Part shown: positions 9,153 through 18,618 of the stretch, piece after piece
Layout: the number at the start of each line of letters is the position of its first letter
Numbering within the stretch: position 1 is the first letter of the stretch
Assembly (NCBI GenBank): GCA_025359105.1
Contig: JANYHK010000026.1
Location: 124,001-188,000, forward strand
Source of the DNA: Myxococcales bacterium
GTDB lineage: Bacteria > Myxococcota_A > Polyangia > Polyangiales > Polyangiaceae
DNA: 64,000 bases
Direction of reading: 5' to 3'
Notes under the pieces: model-generated
What the model saw: only the letters and a program-made list of their open reading frames with translations
The model's database searches: none
Told to the model about the DNA's origin: nothing
Position numbers and translations under genes: made by a program

Positions 9153-10130
9153 TTACGGGAACGTGGTGAACAGATCGCTCAGGCTCTTCGCCTTCGCCGC
9201 GTCACGCAGGAGCGGGCCTACACCGAAGATCTCCTGCATCGTCCGGAGCGTGGAGCTGTGCGAATACGCGACGTTGTTCGCGTACCCGTGCCCCTTGGCG
9301 TTGGGGGAGAGCGCGATCATTCCGATCGGGAAATCCCCCATCTCGCTCTCGTCCCAGGTGACGAGCACGACGCCGCCGTCCTTGTAGGCGGTCGACGCGA
9401 AGATCTTGGGCAGCTGGTGGGAGAGCCACGTGTCGCCGTTCTTCACGGCGTCGCCCGTCTTGCAGCCGCTCGAGTCGTGCATGTCGTCGCACAGATCCGG
9501 CGTGATGAAGTTGTAGCGGGCCACGGTGCCCTGCGTGAGGTCGGCGGCGAGCTCGTCGTAGGGGCGCACGTGCGCGATGCAGCTCGCCGACGTCGCGGAG
9601 TTCGTGTCGGTGACGTCGTCGAAGAAGACGAACGGCACGTGCTTCGGCGCGTACCGACCCGATGTCGTGAGCGGGCAGGTCGTCCCGTCGATCCCCTCGG
9701 CGTACGCCTTCCAGGAGATACCGGCGGCGGCCAGGAGGGTCGTGAGGTGGCTCTTCGTCGACTGGTGGTTGCTCGACGGCGAGCCGTCGTTCGTGACCCC
9801 GAGGTTGCCGCCCGCCTCGAGCCAGAGGTAGTTCGGCTCGCTCGGGTGGAGGCCGTGGACGTTGACGTACCCTTCGGCGTGCGAGCCCATCGGCAGAAGC
9901 GTCCCGTTGATGTACGGCGCCGACGGGTTGCCTTTGATCGCCGCCCAGTTGTGGTTCTCCATCAGGACGAGGAAGACGGTCTTCAGCGCGTGATGCCCGC
10001 TCGCGTCGGCCCCCGCGTCGTGACGATGCCGGACGGCCGCTTCGTCCTCCGACGTCGCCTCGCTGCTCGCGCTGCCGCACCCGGCGAAGAGCGCGACGCC
10101 GAAGAGGAGCGAAAGGAGAGGCGACCGCAT
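9153..10130 (-). CDS. Secreted phosphoesterase-family lipoprotein (phospholipase C / acid phosphatase-like)
   Basis: 325 residues. It has a clear lipoprotein signal, LLSLLFGVALFAGC, so I start at the ATG at 10130 rather than an in-frame ATG 54 bases upstream. The mature part has the phosphoesterase family (PF04185-type) signature KTVFLVLMENHNW at the metal site, YNFITPDLCDDMHD in the middle and VVLVTWDESE near the end. It would hydrolyse phosphate or phospholipid esters at the outer membrane or outside the cell. The 268-bp gap upstream holds its promoter region and a short CCCCTGAGGGG hairpin at about 10308-10323, which may end the adaptor transcript. Confidence 0.85.
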   Translation of the reverse strand: MRSPLLSLLFGVALFAGCGSASSEATSEDEAAVRHRHDAGADASGHHALKTVFLVLMENHNWAAIKGNPSAPYINGTLLPMGSHAEGYVNVHGLHPSEPNYLWLEAGGNLGVTNDGSPSSNHQSTKSHLTTLLAAAGISWKAYAEGIDGTTCPLTTSGRYAPKHVPFVFFDDVTDTNSATSASCIAHVRPYDELAADLTQGTVARYNFITPDLCDDMHDSSGCKTGDAVKNGDTWLSHQLPKIFASTAYKDGGVVLVTWDESEMGDFPIGMIALSPNAKGHGYANNVAYSHSSTLRTMQEIFGVGPLLRDAAKAKSLSDLFTTFP

Positions 10131-10398
10131 GCGACGGGCGGCAGTGTCTGCGCGCTCGCCCCGCACGCGAGAGAAAACGCGCATGCTTCATGTCGCTTTC
10201 CAGGGCGACTGGACGGGAGCTTCGCCGATGAAAAAATGTGCAGCCTACACACACACCCGGGCCCGTGGCGGTGGGGGTGAACGGGTGTCGCCCCATCGGC
10301 TACATCGCCCCCTCAGGGGAGCCGTGATGCAGTCATGATCTCGCGGCGATCGCTCGAGCTCGTTCCGTTGCGCCGCCGCTCGTCGGTAAAGTGACGCG

Positions 10399-11562
10399 CT
10401 ACATCGCAGCCTGAAGGCGCGCGGTGCCCGCCGTCACCACCTTCGCGCCTTTTTCCAGGCCGTAGAGGACCGGAACCCACTTGCTCCCGTCGACGTCGTC
10501 CACGGTGACGGGCACGCGCTCGAACTTCTCGCGGCCGTCGGCGAGCGTCCCCGTGTGCACGAAGACGATCGTCTGATCGCCGAGGCGCACGAGCGCCGAG
10601 CGCGGGAGCGCGAGCGACATGCGTTCGGCGACGGCGATCCGCGCGGTCGCGTACATCTCCGGTTTGAGCAGCCCGTCGGGGTTGTCGAAGGCGCAGCGGA
10701 CCTTGGCGCTGCGCGTGCTCGGATCGAGAACACCGCTGATCCACTCGACCGTGCCGTCGAACTGCTTGCCGTGGTTGGCCACGATCGTGACCTGCGCCTT
10801 CGCGCCGACCTTCACGCGCGCGATGTCGCTCTCGAAGACGTCGGCGATGACCCATACGTGCCCGACGTCGCCGACCGTGAAGAGCTCGGCCGCGTTCCCG
10901 GCGGCGTATTGCCCCTGGATCTCGGCCCCGGGGCTCACGTTCTTCATGGTCACCTCGCCATCCAGGGGGGTGATGAGCGTGTAGCCCTGGGAGACGTCGG
11001 ACGCGGCGACGCCCCCGGCGCGGAGCAGGTTCGCCTTCTGCCTGGCGCGGCCCATCTCCGCCTTCGCCTTGCGAAAGTTGTCCTCGCTCACCTCGAGATC
11101 CTTCTGCGAGGTCGCGTGATGCGCGGCCAGATCCTGCTGGCGGTTGTAGTCGCGCTCCGCCGCGAACAGATCGGCGTTGGCCTTGCCGACGTCGGCCGAC
11201 GCGATGCCGATCTCCGGCGACTGGATCACCGCCAGGGACGCGCCCCGCTTCACGTGCGCGCCGAGCAGCGCATCGACGCGCGCGACGCGACCGCTCACCG
11301 GCGAGAAGATGTGCGCGACCCGCTGATCGTCGAACGTGACGCGACCGCTGGTGACGAGCGTGTCGTCGACGTTCTGCTCGCCGACCGCGGCGTATACGAT
11401 GCTCGCCTCTTTGACCTGCTGCGGCGTGAGCCACGCTTCTCCGGGCGGAGCGGCGGCCGCAGCCACGGCGGCGTGCGAGTTCTGGCAGGCGCTGGCGAAG
11501 AGGCCTGGCAGCACGGCGGACGCGACGAGGAGCAGGCTGGAAATCCGGCGGGGTTCGTTCAT
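10399..11562 (-). CDS. Orphan efflux adaptor lipoprotein (CzcB/CusB-like)
   Basis: 387 residues from the ATG at 11562, which is preceded by an AGGGGG ribosome site and starts a signal ending GLFASAC (lipobox). The adaptor fold is clear: SGRVTFDDQRVAHIFSPVSGRVARV, then a helical hairpin at about 110-170, TLITPLDGEVTMKNVSPGAEI, and a barrel region ending ALPRSALVRLGDQTIVFV. The layout resembles CzcB/CusB metal-efflux adaptors, but no pump or TolC gene is adjacent. It must pair with a pump elsewhere or be left over from a broken operon. A sigma54 promoter match lies 37 bases upstream. Confidence 0.85.
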   Translation of the reverse strand: MNEPRRISSLLLVASAVLPGLFASACQNSHAAVAAAAAPPGEAWLTPQQVKEASIVYAAVGEQNVDDTLVTSGRVTFDDQRVAHIFSPVSGRVARVDALLGAHVKRGASLAVIQSPEIGIASADVGKANADLFAAERDYNRQQDLAAHHATSQKDLEVSEDNFRKAKAEMGRARQKANLLRAGGVAASDVSQGYTLITPLDGEVTMKNVSPGAEIQGQYAAGNAAELFTVGDVGHVWVIADVFESDIARVKVGAKAQVTIVANHGKQFDGTVEWISGVLDPSTRSAKVRCAFDNPDGLLKPEMYATARIAVAERMSLALPRSALVRLGDQTIVFVHTGTLADGREKFERVPVTVDDVDGSKWVPVLYGLEKGAKVVTAGTARLQAAM

Positions 11563-11598
11563 GGGGGGTCCCCCTGCGGGAGGAGGGCGGCGGGGAGA

Positions 11599-11614
11599 CG
11601 CACCTTCCATGCCT
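11599..11614 (-). promoter_or_regulatory. Candidate sigma54 promoter of the orphan adaptor
   Basis: Minus-strand AGGCATGGAAGGTGCG has GG and GC at the 12-base separation of -24/-12 promoters. Predicted +1 is near 11588, leaving a 26-base leader with a ribosome site. The adjacent GGAAAATCC dyad could be its operator. Confidence 0.5.
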
Positions 11615-11615
11615 T

Positions 11616-11636
11616 GGAAAATCCACGGGGATTTCC
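11616..11636. repeat. Imperfect dyad GGAAAATCC-N4-GGATTTCC
   Basis: Two nearly complementary arms with a 4-base spacer lie in the divergent region between the adaptor gene and the kinase gene. A third GGAAATCC copy is at 11539-11546 inside the adaptor signal-peptide codons. It could be an operator; no regulator is assigned. Confidence 0.4.
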
Positions 11637-11747
11637 GATCTTGATGCATTCGGACTGGGCCAGTCTGCGTCGACGTCGGGCGTTCGGCGGGGCACGGCGT
11701 CGCGCCGACTCCTGGGCCCTCGGCCGAGGTATGCTCGCCATGCTCCA

Positions 11748-14378
11748 GTGCTGCGATCCGGGGACCCCGTACAGAACTTCGTGATCGTCTCCCTCCTTGG
11801 CGAAGGGGGAATGGGGCAGGTGTACGTTGCGCGCGACACGCGCTTGAACCGCAACGTCGCGCTCAAGATCATGCATCCGGAGGCCGACGCGCCGAGCCCG
11901 TCGGGCGGCAACGAGCGGCGGAGCGAGGGGGCGGCGCGGCTGCTACGCGAGGCGCAATCGGCGGCGGCGCTCGACCACCCCAACGTCGTCACGATCTACG
12001 AGGTCGGCGAGGTCACCGAGGACGGTGAGAAGTGCCCGTTCATCGCGATGGAGCTCGTGAAGGGCAAGACGCTCCGCGCCTACTGCGGAGACCCCGCCAT
12101 CCCCGTCGCGCAGCGCCTCCGCTGGCTCGCCGATGTCGCGCGGGCGCTGGGGGCGGCGCACAAGGCCGGCCTCGTTCACCGCGACATCAAGCCCGAGAAC
12201 GTGATGATCCGCGACGACGGGATGGTCAAGGTCCTCGACTTCGGTCTCGCGAAGCGCGCCGCCCGCACGGGCGTGAGCACGACGTCGTCGACCGAGGCGC
12301 AGGTCCTCCCGAGCATCACGGCCAAGGGCGTGGCGATCGGGACGCCCTACTACATGGCCCCCGAGCAGATGCGCAACGAGGCCCTCGACGGGCGCGCCGA
12401 TCAATTCGCGTGGGGCGTGATGGCGTACGAGCTGCTCAGCGGCGCGCCGACGTGGGGCCGCGACATCGACGCCCTCGAGCTCGTGTCGAAGGTGCTGAGC
12501 GATCAGCCCACCCCGCTGGCCGCGGCGAACATCGACGTGCCCATGAACGTCGCCGCCGCGGTGACGCGCGCGATGGCGAAGAAGCGCGCGGAGCGATTCG
12601 ATTCGATGGACGACGTGCTCGCCGTCTTGGACGGTACGGCGAAGCCGGCGGCCTCTCCCCTGGCGCAGACACAGCCCCAGGATCCCGCTCCCCCCGAGGC
12701 GAGCCTCGCCTCGCCGAACCCGAACACGGTACCACTGGACGCCGATGGCGAGCCCTCGCGGCTCGTGACGACCGCGCCGACGGTCCCGCCCTCCCCGTCG
12801 CCCAGCCGGCTCGTCCTCGCGGCGGTCGCGGCGGGCGCGATCGCCGCGATCGGCTTCGGTGTGCGGGCGTGGCGGATCCATGCGGACAAGGCGACGGATG
12901 CGGCGAACGCAGCCCGCGCCGACGCGTCGACCGCCGAGTGCACCGCGAGCTCGCAGTGCGTGAAGAAGCTGGGCGGCAAGCCGGCGGTCTGCAACCCGGC
13001 CGGCAAGTGCGCCCTGCTCGCGTCCGAGGACTGCGATGTCCTCGCCGACGCGACCGCGCTGGCGAGCGACGCCACCGTGTGGTTCGGGACGCTGCTGCCG
13101 AGGAACGATCCCGATTTCAAGGTGGAGCTGCGCGCGATCGATCTCGCCCGCCAGGACTTCGCACAGATGATGTCGGGCTTCTCGCAAGCGGGTCAGCACG
13201 TGCGGCCGTTCGGGCTGGTCGCATGTGATGACGTCGCCGATGTGATGCGGGCGGCGCACCACCTGGTGGACGACGTCGGGGTGCCGGCGATCATCGGGTT
13301 TCGATCGTCTGCAGAGGTCGTCGACGTGGGGAGCCAACTCCTCATCCCGAAAGGTGTCGTAGCGATCGTGCCCCTCAGCACGAGCCCGCTCGTCACGTCG
13401 CTACCCCAGCCGCCTGGGCAGCCGAGAATGATCTGGCGCACGACCTTCAGCTCGGCCCAGGCTGCCAAGGTGATTGGGCACCTGCTCCCAGAAGTGCTCG
13501 AGCCACGTTTCCGCCAGGGACCGACCGCGTTGCCGAAGAGCGCCCCGCTTCGCGTCGCGCTTGTGCGCGACAAGGGGCGCGGTGGAGCAACCTGGGATGC
13601 GCTGCTGCTGGACGCACTTCGCTTCAACGGGAGGTCGGTCGTCGAGAATGGCGACGACTTCCGCAGGTTCGTCATAGACGCCTCCACGCCGGAGTCGACC
13701 ACCACCGACTCGAAGGCAGCCGTCGGGGAGCTTGGCCTATTTGCTCCCAACGTGATCGTCTTGTCTTCGGACGTTGCCGCGGTCCGTCAGCTCGTCGAGC
13801 CGTTGGAGAAGGCCTGGAGCGCGGCGCGCCCTCGACCGGTTTACGTTGCCGTATCCCAGCTACCCTCGCTTGCCGTCGAGTGGTCGGGCGCCTCGGCGGA
13901 GCGGCGTCGCCGCTTCTTCGGAGTTCTCCCCCTGGCGATGACATCGGTCAATGCTCGGTTCGTCATGCACTTCAACGAGGGCGCGCCAAAGCGCGTCACG
14001 GCGACGGACGCGCCGAATACGTCCTACGACTCGTTCTATGTGCTCGCCTATGCGAGCTACGCCGTCGGCACGCAGCGTGTGACGGGGACCGCGCTGGCAT
14101 CTGCCATCGCGCGGCTCGTCCCGCCGGGCAAGCCCGCTGACGTGGGCCCGGACGGAATTTTCGATGCTTACTCCACGCTCCAGCGCGGTGAGAAGATCGA
14201 CCTCAATGGTGCCTTTGGCTCGCTCGACTTCGATCTGACGACCGGCGACGAGCCCTTCCAGTTCGCCGTCGAGTGCATCGGGACGAACGAAGAGGGGCGC
14301 GCCAACCACGGGATCGAGTCAGGTCTCGTCTATGCGAGCGGGACGGATCGACTCGAAGGAACGATGCGCTGCCCCTAG
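11748..14378 (+). CDS. Ser/Thr protein kinase fused to an extracytoplasmic ABC-type ligand-binding domain
   Basis: 876 residues from a GTG start. The cytoplasmic kinase has a Gly loop (LLGEGGMGQVYVA), the Lys in ALKIM, HRDIKPENVM, DFGLAKR and YYMAPEQ, all catalytic residues present. A Pro/Ser linker precedes a single membrane segment near residues 354-374. Outside lies a short Cys-rich module (ECTASSQCVKKLGGK ... CNPAGKC ... EDC). A roughly 440-residue type I periplasmic binding fold follows, with signatures such as VPAIIGFRSSAEVVDVG and ISTSP-like PLSTSPLV. The architecture suggests a one-protein sensor where a small ligand outside controls Ser/Thr phosphorylation inside. Ligand and targets are unknown. 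Confidence 0.88.
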   Translation: MLRSGDPVQNFVIVSLLGEGGMGQVYVARDTRLNRNVALKIMHPEADAPSPSGGNERRSEGAARLLREAQSAAALDHPNVVTIYEVGEVTEDGEKCPFIAMELVKGKTLRAYCGDPAIPVAQRLRWLADVARALGAAHKAGLVHRDIKPENVMIRDDGMVKVLDFGLAKRAARTGVSTTSSTEAQVLPSITAKGVAIGTPYYMAPEQMRNEALDGRADQFAWGVMAYELLSGAPTWGRDIDALELVSKVLSDQPTPLAAANIDVPMNVAAAVTRAMAKKRAERFDSMDDVLAVLDGTAKPAASPLAQTQPQDPAPPEASLASPNPNTVPLDADGEPSRLVTTAPTVPPSPSPSRLVLAAVAAGAIAAIGFGVRAWRIHADKATDAANAARADASTAECTASSQCVKKLGGKPAVCNPAGKCALLASEDCDVLADATALASDATVWFGTLLPRNDPDFKVELRAIDLARQDFAQMMSGFSQAGQHVRPFGLVACDDVADVMRAAHHLVDDVGVPAIIGFRSSAEVVDVGSQLLIPKGVVAIVPLSTSPLVTSLPQPPGQPRMIWRTTFSSAQAAKVIGHLLPEVLEPRFRQGPTALPKSAPLRVALVRDKGRGGATWDALLLDALRFNGRSVVENGDDFRRFVIDASTPESTTTDSKAAVGELGLFAPNVIVLSSDVAAVRQLVEPLEKAWSAARPRPVYVAVSQLPSLAVEWSGASAERRRRFFGVLPLAMTSVNARFVMHFNEGAPKRVTATDAPNTSYDSFYVLAYASYAVGTQRVTGTALASAIARLVPPGKPADVGPDGIFDAYSTLQRGEKIDLNGAFGSLDFDLTTGDEPFQFAVECIGTNEEGRANHGIESGLVYASGTDRLEGTMRCP

Positions 14379-14382
14379 AGAA

Positions 14383-15267
14383 TCAGATGTCGCACATGCA
14401 GCCGCCGCTGCACGCGTGAGGGTCCTCCCAGGTAATCACCCACTCCATGTTGGCGGGGGCCTGCGGCATCGCGCTCGCGTAATTCCACTTGGTGGGATCG
14501 GAGACGTGGCCGGGCATGTCGGAGGGCTGGCCGCCGTAGTTCTGGTAACCGATCGTGGCAACGAACGAGTTGACCGTCGCGTTGTTCGGGCAGAGCTGGA
14601 GGAAGCCGTTCGCCTTGTCGGACCAGCAAGACCACGGGCTCGACGCGTCACACGGGACGTTCGGGTCGAAAAAGCCGCCGTTGGTGTTGTGCGCCTCGAA
14701 GTAGTGGGGGCCGGAGCAGCCGTTGTTCATGAGCGTGCGCTGCACGTTGGAGAGAGCGTCGGTCTGCGCGCTCGACAAGCAGAGCTGAGCGTCCTGGCGC
14801 AAGATGTACGTGCTTGGCGCGGACGCGGGAACCGGGCGCATCGGCCAGACGCCACCCGGGTCCATGTACTTCCCTCCGGCGTTGAGCGCCGTCTGGACGC
14901 CATCGAAGGTCGAGCAGAGCTGCGTCGCTATGCCGCACTGGTGCGGCACGCCGCCACCACCACAGGAGGTCGGCGCGCTGCAGGCCCCGCAGTTCAGGGT
15001 GCCCTTGCAGCCGTTGGAAATGGTGCCGCAGGTGTAGCCCACCGGGCACGTCGTGATGGGCACGCACGCAGGAGGGGGCGGGGGCGAGATCGGCGGCGGC
15101 GGGTCCGGCGGAAGGCAAAGGTCGGGGTACATGCGGCAATTCCGGAGGCTGTCGTCCGACTGTCCCGTCTTCTCGTCCGCCGCGGAGCTACACCCCGCCG
15201 CGAGCGTCACGGACAGACCCCCGAGAGCGACGAAGGCGAGCATCTTGATGGGCGAACGAACAATCAT
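14383..15267 (-). CDS. Cys-rich proline-linker lipoprotein, unknown function, sigma54-driven
   Basis: 294 residues from the ATG at 15267, which follows an AAGGGGATCCC ribosome site. The signal ends VTLAAGC. A Pro-rich linker and a small Cys-rich module (CPVGYTCG, NGCKGTLNCGAC, TSCGGGG) come next; such modules are common in myxobacterial surface proteins. A folded domain of about 190 residues with further Cys pairs ends CSGGCMCDI. I do not recognise that domain. Its promoter is a near-perfect sigma54 site with four CTGTACA boxes upstream, next to an FHA-type sigma54 activator gene, so it is probably that activator's direct target. Confidence 0.75.
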   Translation of the reverse strand: MIVRSPIKMLAFVALGGLSVTLAAGCSSAADEKTGQSDDSLRNCRMYPDLCLPPDPPPPISPPPPPACVPITTCPVGYTCGTISNGCKGTLNCGACSAPTSCGGGGVPHQCGIATQLCSTFDGVQTALNAGGKYMDPGGVWPMRPVPASAPSTYILRQDAQLCLSSAQTDALSNVQRTLMNNGCSGPHYFEAHNTNGGFFDPNVPCDASSPWSCWSDKANGFLQLCPNNATVNSFVATIGYQNYGGQPSDMPGHVSDPTKWNYASAMPQAPANMEWVITWEDPHACSGGCMCDI

Positions 15268-15313
15268 GGGATCCCCTTTACTAGGCCGCGTCAGCCGCGA
15301 CAGGAAGAGCTTT

Positions 15314-15329
15314 TGCAGGTGATGTGCCA
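15314..15329 (-). promoter_or_regulatory. sigma54 promoter of the Cys-rich lipoprotein gene
   Basis: Minus-strand TGGCACATCACCTGCA matches the -24/-12 consensus TGGCACG-N4-TTGCA at GG, CAC and TGCA with correct spacing. Predicted +1 is near 15303, giving a leader of about 35 bases with a good ribosome site. Confidence 0.75.
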
Positions 15330-15362
15330 TTCGGCGATGTGATGATTTTGCTTATTTTTTTG

Positions 15363-15441
15363 CTGTACAGGCGCCAGTCTGTACAACCGGCGGCGCACAA
15401 AATGAACAATCTGTACAGTCGCTCACTGTACAAACTGTTCA
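15363..15441. promoter_or_regulatory. Four CTGTACA activator sites upstream of the sigma54 promoter
   Basis: CTGTACA occurs at 15363-15369, 15379-15385, 15411-15417 and 15426-15432, with steps of 16, 32 and 15 bases. A degenerate CTGTTCA follows at 15435. TGTACA is itself a dyad. The cluster lies about 60-130 bases before the predicted +1, the usual place for enhancer-binding-protein sites, and abuts the 3' end of the activator gene. Confidence 0.7.
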
Positions 15442-17271
15442 CTCGCGTTTGCGGGGCCGGGGCAGGTTGAAGTCGGCGATCCGCTTGATGAGCGTCCCGC
15501 GCGAGATGCCCAGGAGCTTCGCGGCGTGCGACTGGTTGCCGCCGCACTTCTCCAGCGCATCGACCACCGCTTGCCGGTCGGCGTCCATCGCGGCGGCGCC
15601 TGCGACGGGGTAGGGTCGAGGCAGCTCGCTGACGGTCTCGTCCGACCCGTCGGCCGACGCCAGGGTATGGGCGGCGGCCCGGGGCGCGGGGACGGTGAGC
15701 CCAACCGGTGGCGGCGGCGCCATGTGCAGGACCGGCCCCATCTTCTCGAGCGGCAGGTGCTCCTTGGTGACCACGTCGCCGCTGCACAAGAGGACGGCGC
15801 GCTCCATCGTGTTGCGGAGCTCGCGGATGTTGCCGGGCCACGCGTACTGCTTCAGCGCCTCCATCGCGTCGCGCGAGATGCGCACGAGCCCGCGCCCGCT
15901 CGTCCGGCACGCGTGCTCGGCGAACGTCATGGCGAGCGGCTCGATCTCGTCGACACGCTCGCGCAGGGGCGGCAGCGACAGGGAGATGCCGTTCAGGCGA
16001 AAGTAGAGATCCTGCCGGAACCGGCCCGACGCTATCTCCCCCTCCAGGCTCCGGTTCGTCGCGGCGATGAAGCGCACGTCGATCGGCCGCGGGCGCACGG
16101 CGCCGACGCGCGTGACCTCGCGCTGCTCGAGCACGCGGAGGAGCTTGGCTTGCAAGCCGAGCGGCATCTCACCCGCTTCGTCGAGGAAGACGGTGCCGCC
16201 GTTGCCCGACTCGAGGAGGCCCTGCTTCGCCGCGAGCGCGCCGGTGAAGGCTCCCTTCTCGTGCCCGAAGAGCTCGCTCTCGAGGAGCGACTCGCTCAAC
16301 GCCGCGCAGTTGATCGAGACGAGCGGCATCTTGGCGCGCGGGGAGAGCGCGTGGATGCGGCGGGCGAGCACCTCCTTGCCTACGCCCGTCTCGCCGAGGA
16401 CGAGCACGTTGATGACCCCGGCGGCGACGCGCTGGATCACGCGGTCCATGCGCTCGATCGCACCGACGGCGACGAGGTCCTTGGAGGCTCCCTCCAACGG
16501 ATCCCGCTTCTCGAGGGCGCGGCTCAGGCGCTCGATCAAGGCCTCCGGCGTCCGGCCGTCGCGCGGGAAGGCTGCGATCGCGACCTGGAACGCGCCGCCG
16601 TCCTCGGCGAGCCGCTTGGTGAGCGCCTCGCCGCGCGCGTCTGCGTCCTCCGGCGTGCTGCCGATCAGGAGCACCTCGTACTCGTGCGGCGCGTACTTCG
16701 CGACGACGTCGGTTTCACGCAGCCATGCGCCGACGATGTCCGACGCCGACCGCCCACGGGTCGCGTGGTTGTCGCTCGCGACGGGCGGAAGACGTACCCG
16801 CGCGGCCGCGAACGGCGCCGCCCCGCCGCTCGCGCGCACGCACTCCTCCTCGAGGCGCGCCTCGAAGTAGCCGTGGCTCCAGACGTGGCGCGGGCGCGCG
16901 GCGTGCGTCGTGCGCTGGACGATGAGCACCGTGCCGCCGATCGTGATCGAGTCGCCGACGCTCACGTCCACCGCGCGGTTGGCGGTGATGCGCTCGTCGT
17001 GGACGATGGTTCCGTTCCGGCTCCCGAGATCGGTGATGTGCAGCCCGTCCCCCGACGAGAGCATCACGTGGCGGCGCGACAGCTTGGGATCGTCGATCTG
17101 GACGTCGCACTCCGTTGCGCGGCCGATGACGAGCGAGCCCTTCTCCGGGACCGCGATGGTGGAGGTGCCCGAGGGGCCCATGACGAGCAGCGTCAACCCG
17201 CGCGGGCCCGCTGCCTCGCTGGCGAGGCGCGCGACAATCGTTTCGTCTTCGTTGGGCGGATCCGCCACCAT
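15439..17271 (-). CDS. FHA-domain sigma54-dependent activator
   Basis: 610 residues. The N-terminal FHA domain (about 20-110: [40 protein letters not shown]) binds phospho-threonine peptides, so its input is probably a Ser/Thr kinase. A middle region of about 130 residues is followed by the AAA+ domain with Walker [10 protein letters not shown], the sigma54-contact loop GAFTGA ([15 protein letters not shown]), Walker [11 protein letters not shown] and the arginine finger region. A Fis-type helix-turn-helix ends it ([21 protein letters not shown]). It lies directly upstream of the sigma54 promoter it most likely activates. Confidence 0.92.
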   Translation of the reverse strand: MVADPPNEDETIVARLASEAAGPRGLTLLVMGPSGTSTIAVPEKGSLVIGRATECDVQIDDPKLSRRHVMLSSGDGLHITDLGSRNGTIVHDERITANRAVDVSVGDSITIGGTVLIVQRTTHAARPRHVWSHGYFEARLEEECVRASGGAAPFAAARVRLPPVASDNHATRGRSASDIVGAWLRETDVVAKYAPHEYEVLLIGSTPEDADARGEALTKRLAEDGGAFQVAIAAFPRDGRTPEALIERLSRALEKRDPLEGASKDLVAVGAIERMDRVIQRVAAGVINVLVLGETGVGKEVLARRIHALSPRAKMPLVSINCAALSESLLESELFGHEKGAFTGALAAKQGLLESGNGGTVFLDEAGEMPLGLQAKLLRVLEQREVTRVGAVRPRPIDVRFIAATNRSLEGEIASGRFRQDLYFRLNGISLSLPPLRERVDEIEPLAMTFAEHACRTSGRGLVRISRDAMEALKQYAWPGNIRELRNTMERAVLLCSGDVVTKEHLPLEKMGPVLHMAPPPPVGLTVPAPRAAAHTLASADGSDETVSELPRPYPVAGAAAMDADRQAVVDALEKCGGNQSHAAKLLGISRGTLIKRIADFNLPRPRKRE

Positions 17272-17456
17272 GGATGTCGCGCGGATCGTAGTTGGTCAGG
17301 GCCGATCGAAGCAAGGCGGCCCCACGGCGCGCGTTTCGAGCCAAATTCCCATGCGACGGTGAAGCTCCGGCATGGACGGTATGTGGATGGGCGAGCGGCG
17401 CGGTGGCCATGCGACAGCTAGCGTGAAGGTGTCGCGAACACGCATGGAGGCTGCCC

Positions 17457-18599
17457 ATGGCTCGTCATCTGTCGGTTGTGTCGGGGTCGATTGGTGTGTG
17501 CGCGCTCGTCAGCGCGCTTCTCGTCGCCTGCTCCGGAGCCAAGGGGGAGACCGGCTTCGCGCCCGAGAACGGCGGCTCCGGAAGCACCGGCAGCGACGGA
17601 GGGAGAGGCTCGAGCAGCGGAAGCACGGGCAGCTCGGGAAACTTGTTCGGCGACGGAGGGGGCAGCATCGCGGCCGACGCGGCGTGCGCGACGTCCGCGG
17701 CCAAGGCCCAGCAGCAGCCGCTCGACATGTACGTGATGCTCGATCAGTCGGGCTCGATGAACCAGCAAGGGAAGTGGACCAACGTGACGGGCGCGCTCAA
17801 ATCGTTCTTCGCGCAGCCGACAGCGGCCGGCATCGGCGTCGGCCTGCAGTACTTCGGGCTCGACAACGGCGGCGGCAGCTCGTGCACGGCGTCCGACTAC
17901 GCGACGCCGGAGATCGAGGTCTCGGCGCTGCCGGGCTCGGCGACGACGCTCGCGACCTCCCTCGATGGCCACGGCCCCAGCACGGACACGCCGACGTTGC
18001 CTGCGCTGCAAGGCGCGGTCGATCACGCCAAGTCGTGGGCGAGCGCGCACGCGGGGCACGTCACCATCGTCGTGCTCGCGACCGACGGCCAGCCGAGCAG
18101 CAGCTGTGACGACGACCTCGGCCATATCAACGCCATCGCCACGGCGGCGGCCGCCGGCAACCCCAAGGTCCTCACGTTCGTCATCGGCGTCGGCAACTCG
18201 CTCACCAACCTCAATGGGATCGCGGCGGCGGGCGGAACCAAGCAGGCGTTCATCGTCGATCCGGGCGGCAACACCACCACGCAGTTCCTCGACGCGCTGA
18301 ACAAGATCCGCGGGGCAGCGCTGGGGTGCAACTACAAGATCCCCGTGCCGAAGAGCGGCGGGACACTCGATTACGGGACGGTCAACGTCGAGTACACGCC
18401 CGGCGGCGGCGGCGCGCCCGTCACGATCCCGAAGGTCACGGACAAGGCGGCGTGCCCGGCGACGGGAGACGCCTGGTACTACGACAGCAACAGCGCACCG
18501 ACGCAGATCCTGCTCTGCGACACGTCCTGCAACAAGGCGACGGCGGACGCGACCGCGCAGGTCAACATCGTCATCGGCTGCAGCACGTACACCCGGTAG
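17457..18599 (+). CDS. VWA-domain lipoprotein
   Basis: 380 residues with GGAGG six bases before the ATG. The lipoprotein signal ends ALVSALLVAC. A Gly/Ser-rich spacer (residues 30-75) precedes a von Willebrand factor A domain with the metal-ion site DQSGSM, the loop Thr in HGPSTDTPT and the Asp in VVLATDGQPSS. A C-terminal region of about 90 residues has four Cys, probably disulfide-linked. Such proteins bind partner proteins or surfaces at the outer membrane. It converges on the sigma factor gene. Confidence 0.85.
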   Translation: MARHLSVVSGSIGVCALVSALLVACSGAKGETGFAPENGGSGSTGSDGGRGSSSGSTGSSGNLFGDGGGSIAADAACATSAAKAQQQPLDMYVMLDQSGSMNQQGKWTNVTGALKSFFAQPTAAGIGVGLQYFGLDNGGGSSCTASDYATPEIEVSALPGSATTLATSLDGHGPSTDTPTLPALQGAVDHAKSWASAHAGHVTIVVLATDGQPSSSCDDDLGHINAIATAAAAGNPKVLTFVIGVGNSLTNLNGIAAAGGTKQAFIVDPGGNTTTQFLDALNKIRGAALGCNYKIPVPKSGGTLDYGTVNVEYTPGGGGAPVTIPKVTDKAACPATGDAWYYDSNSAPTQILLCDTSCNKATADATAQVNIVIGCSTYTR

Positions 18600-18618
18600 G
18601 CGCCGCACCTCCGGCGAG

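Noticed and set aside
11721-11735. CGGCCGAGGTATGCT as a sigma54 promoter for the kinase at 11748
   Set aside because: GG and GC are 11 bases apart instead of 12, a spacing that sigma54 tolerates poorly.
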